Assembly (NCBI RefSeq): GCF_000023865.1
Contig: NC_013159.1
Coordinates: 3,126,001 to 3,190,000 of the forward strand
Origin: Saccharomonospora viridis DSM 43017
GTDB lineage: Bacteria; Actinomycetota; Actinomycetes; Mycobacteriales; Pseudonocardiaceae
Length of the DNA: 64,000 bases
Reading direction: 5' to 3'
Both the position numbers and the translations under genes were made by a program. Under the pieces are notes generated by a model. It searched no databases, was not told the DNA's origin, and saw nothing but the letters and a program-made list of their open reading frames with translations. Each line of letters opens with the position of its first letter. Position 1 is the stretch's first letter. Shown one piece after another: positions 34,236 to 42,649 of the stretch.

Positions 34236-34874
34236 TCATGATGAGACCGCCGACCTCGACCTGTCCGCCCTCGCCACGAGCCAAGCCGCGAGGACCCCGC
34301 CCAGCGCGCCGAACAGGTGACCTTGCCAGGAGACACCGGGCGTGCCGGGGAACACCCCCCACAACATGCCGCCCCACAACGCCAGGAGCACGAAAGCCAC
34401 CGCGAGCTGGGCGATACTTCGCGAGAACACGCCACGAACGAGCAGGAACGCCAACCAGCCGAAGGCGAGCCCCGACGCGCCCACGGTGACGGTGAGATCG
34501 GGTGCGGTCAGCCACACCCCCAGACCACCGATCAACCAGATCGTGGCGGTCACCATCAGCCACTGTCCGATGCCACCGGCCATCGCCAGGAAGGCGAACA
34601 CCACCACCGGACCCGTGTTGGCGAACAGATGTTGCCAATCCGCGTGCAACAACGGTGCCCACACGATCCCGTCGAGACCGTCGAACGAGCGTGCCACGAT
34701 GCCGTAACCGTCGAGGTTCACCGGCAGGAGCACGTCGATGAGCTCGACGAGGTAGAGCAGGGTCACGAAGGAGATCGCCAGCACGGCCGACGCCAGCGGC
34801 TTGCGGGGGAGCACACGCTTGGCGGGGTCACGTCGCGTGCGCGGCGCCGGCGAGGAAGTGCCTGAGAAGTCCAC
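34236..34874 (-). CDS. Rhomboid-family intramembrane serine protease
   Basis: 212 residues from GTG at 34874, with six hydrophobic helices. HADWQHLFANTGP contains the conserved HxxxN-type loop. GASGLAFGWLAF in the fourth helix holds the nucleophile Ser, and SWQGHLFGALGGVLAAWL in the sixth holds the catalytic His. It cleaves membrane-protein substrates within the bilayer; the substrate is unknown. Synteny matches Rv1337, upstream of murI. Confidence 0.92.
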   Translation of the reverse strand: MDFSGTSSPAPRTRRDPAKRVLPRKPLASAVLAISFVTLLYLVELIDVLLPVNLDGYGIVARSFDGLDGIVWAPLLHADWQHLFANTGPVVVFAFLAMAGGIGQWLMVTATIWLIGGLGVWLTAPDLTVTVGASGLAFGWLAFLLVRGVFSRSIAQLAVAFVLLALWGGMLWGVFPGTPGVSWQGHLFGALGGVLAAWLVARADRSRSAVSS

Positions 34875-34954
34875 GGTACGCAGGCTAACTCAGCGCCTCA
34901 CCCCGTCACCTCGGGCGAAAACCCTGAGATACCGGCGTCAGGGCCTCGCTCACC

Positions 34955-36235
<1,281 letters not shown>

Positions 36236-36263
36236 TCAGCGGCGATGTTGTTCCCGGGCCTGG

Positions 36264-36722
36264 TCAGCGCCCGTCGGGGACGTCGTCGCTGCCGGTGTTG
36301 GCGAACATGTACGACTCGACGATTTCCACCGGCTCTTCGGTGACCTCACCGTCGACGATGCGGAACGACCGGAACTCGTAATTCTCCGGGTCTCGGGTCG
36401 ACACCACCACGTAGTGGGCGAACGGCTCCTGCGCGAGCTTGATGTCCGTCCGCGACGGATACGCCTCTGTCGCGGTGTGCGAGTGGTAGATCACCACAGG
36501 CTTCTCGCCGCGAGCGTCCATCTCCCGGTACAGCCGGAGCAGGTCGCCCGAATCGAATTCGTAAAAGGTGGGTGAGCGCGCCGCGTTCACCATCGGGATG
36601 AACCGCTCAGGACGGTCTGTCCCGTCGTCGGGACCCGCGATCACGCCACACGCCTCATCCGGATGATCTCGGCGGGCGTGTTCGACGATCGCGTCCACGA
36701 GGTCACGGCGGATCTGTAGCAC
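36264..36722 (-). CDS. mec: Mec, JAMM/MPN+ metallopeptidase (CysO-cysteine peptidase)
   Basis: 152 residues. The JAMM zinc motif is complete: EACGVIAG with the catalytic Glu, then YHSHTATEAYPSRTD with HxH and the Asp. The enzyme releases cysteine from CysO-cysteine and restores the carrier. Here it may also remove the two extra residues of CysO. Gene order mec-cysO-cysM matches mycobacteria. Confidence 0.94.
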   Translation of the reverse strand: MLQIRRDLVDAIVEHARRDHPDEACGVIAGPDDGTDRPERFIPMVNAARSPTFYEFDSGDLLRLYREMDARGEKPVVIYHSHTATEAYPSRTDIKLAQEPFAHYVVVSTRDPENYEFRSFRIVDGEVTEEPVEIVESYMFANTGSDDVPDGR

Positions 36723-36774
36723 GCCCCCATTCTACGTCTCCGCAAGGGGGTGTCCACATCGTGAGAAGCGCAGG

Positions 36775-37320
36775 TCAGGCGGTGGAAACCTGCACGTCTT
36801 CCGACTCCTCGGGCTCGGTGAGCGCCGCCTCCGCCAACGCGGTCTGACACGTGACCAGCCACGTGAGCTCCCGCCCGCCACGCAGCAACGGCACCGTGGG
36901 CCAATCCACCCGCGCGTTCCATCGCGGCCGGGACAGATACGGGGCCTGCGCATGGGCGAAGGCACAGAACACGTCGGGCACCGCGTCCTCGGACACCGGC
37001 ACCACCACCGGCTCGTCCCCCGCCTCGTGGGCATGGCCGACGAGCAACAGCGTGCGCCGCACCGCGTCGAGCACCCGGCGCCGCATGAGATCACCGTGGC
37101 GCGCGCGGAACTCCTCACTGGCCTCGCGATCGAAATAGGCGTCGGGGAACAGCCGCCGATCGGGCAACGGGCGAGGACGGCGCCAGAACGGGCCCTTGCG
37201 CTGGCCGGTGAGCGCGCACTCGAGCTCGTCGAGAACGGTGAGCAGACCTTCGGACACCGTGCGCGACACGGCCAGGCACACCACCCGACCGCTGCGCCAA
37301 GCGCGGACGTAATCCCCCAT
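36775..37320 (-). CDS. Hypothetical protein, 181 aa, within the mec-clpS cluster
   Basis: ATG at 37320 has GAGGAG 8 nt upstream. The protein has no signal peptide or membrane helix. It is Arg-rich in the middle (KGPFWRRPRPLPDRRLFPDAYFDREASEEFRARHGDLMRRRVLDAVRRTLLL). A segment HEAGDEPVVVPVSEDAVPDVFCAFAHAQAPYLSRPRW looks conserved. The C-terminus is acidic. It is not part of the mycobacterial gene order as I recall it, and no family was recognised. Its place in a tight operon suggests a link to the protein-quality or sulfur genes around it. Confidence 0.72.
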   Translation of the reverse strand: MGDYVRAWRSGRVVCLAVSRTVSEGLLTVLDELECALTGQRKGPFWRRPRPLPDRRLFPDAYFDREASEEFRARHGDLMRRRVLDAVRRTLLLVGHAHEAGDEPVVVPVSEDAVPDVFCAFAHAQAPYLSRPRWNARVDWPTVPLLRGGRELTWLVTCQTALAEAALTEPEESEDVQVSTA

Positions 37321-37375
37321 CTTCCGTACTCCTCGTCGTGCCGGCCCCTCGTCCCACCCGTCGACGCGGCCGACC

Positions 37376-37642
37376 TCAACCGGCGTCTTCAGAGGCCACG
37401 CTCACAGTGGCCCGCACACCGAGCAACTGGATCTCCGCCACGATCCGCTCGGCGTCGTCGCGGGTGTCGCAGGAGAGCACCCGGGCCGTCCCGTGGCGCT
37501 GCGCCTCGTCGGCCAACGCGACTCCCGTCTCCTTATCCAGACCGCACACGTGTCGCAACACGAACGCCATGCCGGGATAGCGGTTCACGTCGTCGTGGTG
37601 GAGATCGACATGCCATCTCCCACGTGCGGTGCGCTCAGTCAC
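37376..37642 (-). CDS. ClpS-like adaptor paralogue
   Basis: 88 residues from GTG at 37642, which overlaps the stop of the P1 peptidase gene by 8 bp. The core WHVDLHHDDVNRYPGMAFVLRHVCGL ... ALADEAQRHGTARVLSCDTRDDAERIVAEIQLLGVRATV follows the ClpS fold. The usual NDD of the N-degron pocket is HDD here, while the downstream His-Gly is kept. It would bind Clp ATPase or N-degrons differently from the classical ClpS encoded 1.6 kb upstream in the same cluster. The much longer in-frame reading to 37963 is a shadow of the peptidase gene. Confidence 0.8.
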   Translation of the reverse strand: MTERTARGRWHVDLHHDDVNRYPGMAFVLRHVCGLDKETGVALADEAQRHGTARVLSCDTRDDAERIVAEIQLLGVRATVSVASEDAG

Positions 37643-38672
37643 GGACGACCACCTCCGGCCACACGTCGGAATAGGCGGGCAGACCCGGAACCCCCGTCGC
37701 GGCCAGCACACCGCGCACCATCGCGCGAGCGAACACCCGCGACGCCGCGGCACACAGGCGGTCGAGCGCCGTCGCCGCGTCCGCCTCCCCGACGGGGCCC
37801 TGCCCCTTCGGCAACTCCTTCCGTCCCGTCGCGAGGGCGAACACGGTGTCACCGTCGAACATCGTGTGCGAAGGCCGCACGGCCCACGCGAGACCGTCCT
37901 GCGCTGCCACGGCCAACCGTCGACACTGCGCCTTCGACAACGCGGCGTCGACCGCCACCACACCGATCGTCGTGTTCAACCGCTTGTCCGCGGTGCCCGT
38001 CCCCGCGGAGGGGAACTCCCCCGGCCGACGAGGCCAACGCGTGACCCCGAACTCACCGCCGTGCTCGTACTCCACGGCGTACGGCTCCCCGGTGTCGGGG
38101 CGTACGACCTCACCGGCCGCGTTCACCACGGCCAGCGCCCCCACCACGAAACCGTCGACCTGCTCGCTGGCGGAGCCGACACCACCCTTCAGCGAACCGG
38201 CCTGCGCACCCGCACCCGCACCCACCGTGCCCTGGGCGACGGAACCGTCCGTGGCCGCCTCGCACGCCGCGTACCCGAACGCGGCATCCGGCCGACGGCC
38301 CCATTCCCCTCGGGGCAGATCGAAGATGACGGCCGCGGGCACGATCGGCACCACCTGCGACGGCTCCGCTCCCACGGGCAATCCGCGCTGCCGCTCCTCC
38401 AGCCAGCGCATCACCCCGTCGGCCGCGGCGAGACCGAACGCGCTACCACCCGCCAGACACACGGCGTCCACCGTGCTCACCAGGTTCTCCGGCAGCAGTA
38501 GGTCCGTCTCGCGTGTCCCCGGAGCCCCGCCCCGCTGATCCACCGCGCCCACGGTTCCCTCGGGCGGCAGCACCACCGTGGCACCGCACAGCCAGCCGTC
38601 CTCCGTGCGTTCGTACTGGCCCACCAGGACGCCGGGCACATCCGTGATCGCGTTGTACTCGCCTGTCGCCAC
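37635..38672 (-). CDS. P1-family (DmpA/NylC-type) self-processing aminopeptidase
   Basis: 345 residues. The N-terminal ITDVPGVLVGQYERTEDGWLCGATVVLPPEG and the GGSAFGLAAADGVMRWLEE segment are typical of the P1/DmpA family. The autocleavage site with the new N-terminal nucleophile is RLNTTIGVVAVDA (Asn-Thr) near residue 240. Such Ntn-hydrolases cleave amides and peptides. Position matches M. tuberculosis Rv1333. It overlaps the downstream ClpS-like gene and follows the DUF2017 gene by 12 bp, so it is cotranscribed. Confidence 0.92.
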   Translation of the reverse strand: MATGEYNAITDVPGVLVGQYERTEDGWLCGATVVLPPEGTVGAVDQRGGAPGTRETDLLLPENLVSTVDAVCLAGGSAFGLAAADGVMRWLEERQRGLPVGAEPSQVVPIVPAAVIFDLPRGEWGRRPDAAFGYAACEAATDGSVAQGTVGAGAGAQAGSLKGGVGSASEQVDGFVVGALAVVNAAGEVVRPDTGEPYAVEYEHGGEFGVTRWPRRPGEFPSAGTGTADKRLNTTIGVVAVDAALSKAQCRRLAVAAQDGLAWAVRPSHTMFDGDTVFALATGRKELPKGQGPVGEADAATALDRLCAAASRVFARAMVRGVLAATGVPGLPAYSDVWPEVVVRD

Positions 38673-38684
38673 CGATACCCCGCC

Positions 38685-39242
38685 TCAACCGGTGAGAGCC
38701 TGCACGAGGGTGTCCTGCACCCACGTCAGCCAGTGGTACACCCCCAGGTGCGGGGCACGGGGATCGTCCGGCGGAAGCTCATCGGGCACGTCCTCGGTGA
38801 CGTCCAGCGCCGTGCCCAGGGCCAGCCGCACATCGTTCAACGCCGACAACCAGGCATCGGCCTGTTCGTACGTCAGCCGCACCTCACCGCCGCCCGGCGG
38901 GAGTGTCTGCAACACCACCTCGGCCACACCGATCTTCGCGTCCAGCACCTCCGGCTCGTACAGCGAACGCAGTGCGGCGGCCGAGTCCAGGGTCTCCTTG
39001 GACGGCGTGTCCGGGTCGATCTTGTGGAAGTCCGGCAACAACCGTCCCAGCACCGGATCGTCGGGTCCCTTCGAGGGGCCCGTACGGATGCCCGTCAGCT
39101 CGGCGAGCTCGTCCTGCGGGGCCTCCTCCGCGCGCGCCTTCAACATGTCCTCGACCTGGCTCACCAGGCCGCGCAGCACGGCCGCCTCCTGTTGCTCGAA
39201 CCCGCCGACCACCTTGCCGCCTTTGCGGCGCCATTCCCTCAC
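38685..39242 (-). CDS. DUF2017 protein (Rv1332-like)
   Basis: 185 residues from GTG at 39242, which forms a GTGA overlap with the clpS stop; longer readings are out of keeping with the family. Conserved segments include [31 protein letters not shown] and [59 protein letters not shown]. The family is mostly actinobacterial and always seen beside clpS, so it may regulate or cooperate with N-degron proteolysis. Exact role unknown. Confidence 0.9.
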   Translation of the reverse strand: MREWRRKGGKVVGGFEQQEAAVLRGLVSQVEDMLKARAEEAPQDELAELTGIRTGPSKGPDDPVLGRLLPDFHKIDPDTPSKETLDSAAALRSLYEPEVLDAKIGVAEVVLQTLPPGGGEVRLTYEQADAWLSALNDVRLALGTALDVTEDVPDELPPDDPRAPHLGVYHWLTWVQDTLVQALTG

Positions 39243-39523
39243 GGCTGTTCCATCGTTGCCCACAGGCCCGCCGCGTGGAGCTTCGCGACGTCGCCTTCCA
39301 CCTTCTCCTTGGTCCCGGACGACACGACGGCCCTCCCCTTGTGATGGACGTCGAGCATCAGCTTCGTCGCATGTTCCTTGCTGTATCCGAAGATCTTCTG
39401 GAACACGTACGTCACGTAGGACATGAGGTTGACCGGGTCGTTCCACACAATCGTCTGCCACGGTCGGTCCTCGGAGCCCACATCGGCACCGAGTGCTTCT
39501 TCGGCCTCGACGGGTGTGGTCAT
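39239..39523 (-). CDS. clpS: ATP-dependent Clp protease adaptor ClpS
   Basis: 94 residues. [67 protein letters not shown] is a full ClpS domain with the WNDPVN pocket and the VHHKG histidine. It delivers N-degron proteins to ClpC/ClpP. It is first of the leftward cluster and divergent from pncB with a 162-bp gap holding both promoters. Confidence 0.95.
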   Translation of the reverse strand: MTTPVEAEEALGADVGSEDRPWQTIVWNDPVNLMSYVTYVFQKIFGYSKEHATKLMLDVHHKGRAVVSSGTKEKVEGDVAKLHAAGLWATMEQP

Positions 39524-39685
39524 ACGACCATGGTGTCACGAACGGCCACGACGCCGAGCCACCAGGTCGGCCGCGCGAGTGAGCACGGTGGAGTGCCGCC
39601 GAAAGACCGGCCACGGATCCCTCGACGGCACCACCGCCGAGGGCGGCTCCCCGCGCACGATCCCCTTAGCGAATAATCTTTCGGC

Positions 39686-40987
39686 ATGTCCTCCTCGGCG
39701 AGCGGGAGCAGCACCAGCACCGCGCTGCTCACCGACCATTACGAACTCACGATGCTGGCCAGCGCGCTCCGCGACGGGACGGCCGAACGCGAGTGCGTGT
39801 TCGAGGTGTTCGCACGGAGGCTGCCCGCCGGTCGGCGATACGGTGTGGTCGCGGGCACTCAGCGGATCCTCGACGCCATCGCCGACTTCCGCTTCACCGA
39901 CGCCGAACTGGCCCAACTGGAGCAGACGGCCGTCGTCGACTCCGCCACGCTCGACTGGCTCGCCGACTACCGCTTCACCGGTGACATCGACGGTTACCCC
40001 GAAGGTGAGCTGTACTTCCCCGGCTCCCCCGTCCTCACCGTGCGCGGCACCTTCGCCGAGAGCGTGCTGCTGGAGACCCTGGTGCTGTCGATCCTCAACT
40101 ACGACAGCGCCGTCGCCTCCGCCGCCGCGCGGATGTCGGCCGCGGCCAACGGGCGCCCCATCATCGAGATGGGTGGCCGCCGTGCCCACGAATACGCCGC
40201 CGTCGCCGCCGCCCGCGCCGCCTACCTCGCCGGATTCGCCACCACCTCGAATCTCGAAGCGGGCCGCCGCTACGGCATCCCCACACGCGGCACCGTCGCG
40301 CACGCGTTCATCCTGCTGCACGACACCGAGGAAGCCGCGTTCCGCGCCCAGATCGAGAAGATGGGCACCGACACCACCCTGCTGGTGGACACCTACGACA
40401 TCACCCGCGGTATCGAGACCGCCGTGCGCGTCGCCGGCCCGGAGCTCGGCGCCATCCGCATCGACTCCGGCGACCTCGGTGTCCTCGCCCGCCAGGCCAG
40501 GGAGCAACTCGACGCGCTCGGGGCCAAGGACACCCGCATCGTCGTCTCCGGTGACCTCGACGAACACGCCATCGCCGCGTTGCGCGCGGAGCCCGTGGAC
40601 GCGTACGGCGTCGGCACTTCCGTGGTCACCGGCTCCGGTGCCCCCACCGCGGGCATGGTCTACAAACTGGTCGAGGTGAACGGCAGGCCCGTGGCCAAAC
40701 GCAGCGAGCACAAGGCCTCCCGCGGGGGCCGCAAGGCCGCGCTGCGTCGCCACAAACCGACCGGGACGGCACTGGAGGAGATCGTCTACCCGGTCAACAA
40801 CCCACCTGAGCCCGAGGAACACGACAAGCAGCTGCAGATTCCGCTGATGCGTGCTGGACAACCGGTGGACGACCTGCCCACCCTGGAAGACGCAAGGCAG
40901 CGGCTGCGGCACGGGCTGGTGAGCCTTCCGTGGGAAGGACTGAAGTTGTCGAGCGGCGACCCCGCCATCCCCACGACCTTCTTGTAG
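39686..40987 (+). CDS. pncB: Nicotinate phosphoribosyltransferase
   Basis: 433 residues. LTDHYELTMLASAL opens the protein. EMGGRRAHEYAAVAAARAAYLAGFATTSNLEAG, DTYDITRGIETAVR, IRIDSGDLGVLARQAR and DAYGVGTSVVTG are the family motifs. It condenses nicotinate with PRPP to nicotinate mononucleotide, coupled to ATP, in the Preiss-Handler route to NAD. The nicotinamidase gene lies 37 bp downstream and supplies its substrate. Confidence 0.96.
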   Translation: MSSSASGSSTSTALLTDHYELTMLASALRDGTAERECVFEVFARRLPAGRRYGVVAGTQRILDAIADFRFTDAELAQLEQTAVVDSATLDWLADYRFTGDIDGYPEGELYFPGSPVLTVRGTFAESVLLETLVLSILNYDSAVASAAARMSAAANGRPIIEMGGRRAHEYAAVAAARAAYLAGFATTSNLEAGRRYGIPTRGTVAHAFILLHDTEEAAFRAQIEKMGTDTTLLVDTYDITRGIETAVRVAGPELGAIRIDSGDLGVLARQAREQLDALGAKDTRIVVSGDLDEHAIAALRAEPVDAYGVGTSVVTGSGAPTAGMVYKLVEVNGRPVAKRSEHKASRGGRKAALRRHKPTGTALEEIVYPVNNPPEPEEHDKQLQIPLMRAGQPVDDLPTLEDARQRLRHGLVSLPWEGLKLSSGDPAIPTTFL

Positions 40988-41024
40988 CCGGCGTGTGGGC
41001 TCACAGTCGATCCTGGAGGTGAAC

Positions 41025-41615
41025 ATGGCTACCGCGCTGATCGTGGTGGATGTGCAAAACGACTTCTGTGAGGGAGGCGCGCTCGCGGTCGCCGGAGGGA
41101 CCGAGGTGGCCGAGGCCGTCTCGACGTATCTGCGGCGCGGCGCTTCCGACTCCGGCACCACGTACGACCACGTCGTCGCCACGCGTGACTACCACATCGA
41201 CCCGGGTGAGCACTTCAGCGACAACCCCGACTTCGTGCGCTCGTGGCCGCGGCACTGCGTCGCCGACACACCGGGCGCGAGTTTCCACCCCCGGTTGGAC
41301 ATCACCCCCATCACGGCGGTGTTCTCCAAGGGGCATTACAGCCACGGTTACTCCGGTTTCGAGGGCAAGACCGACACGGGTGAGCAACTTGTCGACTGGC
41401 TGACCGACCGGAACGTGACGAAGGTGGACGTCGTCGGCATCGCCACCGACCACTGCGTGCGGGCCACCGCGCTCGACGCCAAGCGGCACGGCCTCGAGGT
41501 CCGGGTCCTCGCCGATCTCACGGCGGGCGTTTCGAAGTCCACAGTGGACAAGGCACTGAGCGAGTTGCGCGAAGCGGGCGTGACCGTGGTCGGGACTCCG
41601 AAGGTAGCTTCGTGA
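41025..41615 (+). CDS. pncA: Nicotinamidase/pyrazinamidase
   Basis: 196 residues from ATG at 41025, with GGAGGTG just upstream. ALIVVDVQNDFCEGGAL carries the catalytic Asp, ATRDYHIDPGEHF the metal-binding residues, and GIATDHCVRATALDA the nucleophile Cys. It hydrolyses nicotinamide to nicotinate for PncB. The next gene overlaps by GTGA. Confidence 0.96.
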   Translation: MATALIVVDVQNDFCEGGALAVAGGTEVAEAVSTYLRRGASDSGTTYDHVVATRDYHIDPGEHFSDNPDFVRSWPRHCVADTPGASFHPRLDITPITAVFSKGHYSHGYSGFEGKTDTGEQLVDWLTDRNVTKVDVVGIATDHCVRATALDAKRHGLEVRVLADLTAGVSKSTVDKALSELREAGVTVVGTPKVAS

Positions 41616-42547
41616 GCGGTACGGGACTGCTGACCTTCGGCGAGGCGCTCGCGGTGTTCAGCACGCAGTCGGGGAAGCTGCGGCACGCGAGGACGGTCGA
41701 CGTGGGTATCGCAGGGTCCGAGGCCATGGTCGCCATCGGTGTGGCCAGGCTGGGCGCACCCGCGGCTTGGGCCGGTCGGCTCGGTGCCGACGAGCCGGGC
41801 GCGATGGTGCTGCTACGACTGCGCGAAGAGGGGGTGGACACCTCGGCGGTGCGCACGGACCGGCAAGCCCCCACCGGCCTGATGCTCAAGGATTTCCGCA
41901 ACGCGGACGTCACTCGGGCGGCCTACTACCGCAACGGCAGCGCGGGGACCCGGCTGTGCCCGGAGGACATCCCCGAGGACCGCATCCGCTCGGCCGGGGT
42001 GTTGCACCTCAGCGGCCTCACCCCCGGCCTCTCCGACTCGGCGGCCAAAGCCGCGTTCGCCGCGGCCGAGGTGGCCAACGACGAGGGCGTCCCCGTGTCC
42101 CTGGACATCGACTACAGCCACGCCCTCTGGTATCCGGAGGACGCCGCGGACATCCTCTACGACCTCGTGTCACTGTGCGACATCGTGTTCGCCGGGGACG
42201 ATGCGGCCCGGCTTCTGGGACTCGACGGTGATCCGCAGGAACTCGCCGCGGGTCTGGCCGAACTGGGACCGGAACAGGTGATCGTGGAACTGGGCCCGCG
42301 TGGCGCGGTGGCCGAACTGCACGGTTCCCGGTACGACGTGCCGCACTATCCCGTGCGGTCGGTGGACACGGACGGCGCCGACGACGCCTTCGTCGCGGGC
42401 TACCTCGCCGAGTTCTTGGCCGGGGCGTCACCGGATCGGAGGCTGCGTACGGCCGCCGCATGCCGCGCCTTCGCCCTCACCGTCCCGGGCGAGTCCACGG
42501 GTCTTCCGGACCGCGAGGAACTGAAGACCCTCACCCGCACCCGCTGA
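41612..42547 (+). CDS. PfkB-family carbohydrate kinase
   Basis: 311 residues from GTG at 41612, overlapping the pncA stop. LLTFGEALAVF, GIAGSEAMVAIGVARLGA and WAGRLGADEPGAMVL are N-terminal ribokinase-fold motifs of the 2-keto-3-deoxygluconate kinase group. The C-terminal signature reads DTDGADDAFVAGY, where the family has GAGD: the catalytic Asp is kept but the second Gly of the anion hole is Asp. Activity may be changed. The substrate is uncertain, and coupling to NAD salvage genes is puzzling. Confidence 0.87.
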   Translation: MSGTGLLTFGEALAVFSTQSGKLRHARTVDVGIAGSEAMVAIGVARLGAPAAWAGRLGADEPGAMVLLRLREEGVDTSAVRTDRQAPTGLMLKDFRNADVTRAAYYRNGSAGTRLCPEDIPEDRIRSAGVLHLSGLTPGLSDSAAKAAFAAAEVANDEGVPVSLDIDYSHALWYPEDAADILYDLVSLCDIVFAGDDAARLLGLDGDPQELAAGLAELGPEQVIVELGPRGAVAELHGSRYDVPHYPVRSVDTDGADDAFVAGYLAEFLAGASPDRRLRTAAACRAFALTVPGESTGLPDREELKTLTRTR

Positions 42548-42555
42548 CCCCCGGT

Positions 42556-42618
42556 GTGTCCGCAGCCTGTGCAGCCGTGTCCGCAGCTCGCGTAGCCGTG
42601 TCCGCAGCCTGTGCAGCC
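42556..42618. repeat. Three tandem 21-bp repeats (locus 1)
   Basis: Three units of 21 bp, each starting GTGTCCGCAG and ending in a GTGCAGCC- or CGTAGCC-type tail, lie between pfkB and dinG. Units 1 (42556-42576) and 3 (42598-42618) are identical; unit 2 (42577-42597) differs at a few bases. The same family occurs at 59681-59753. They begin 9 bp after the pfkB stop and may be a terminator-associated or protein-binding array. Confidence 0.85.
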
Positions 42619-42649
42619 ACGGATCGGGCCGGGGGTAACGTCTCGGCTC

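Noticed and set aside
42556-42618. Cys-Gly-His repeat peptide encoded by the 21-bp repeats on the minus strand
   Set aside because: The period of 21 bp keeps every frame open, so an ordered peptide is expected from any reading. There is no start or ribosome-binding site that fits both loci.
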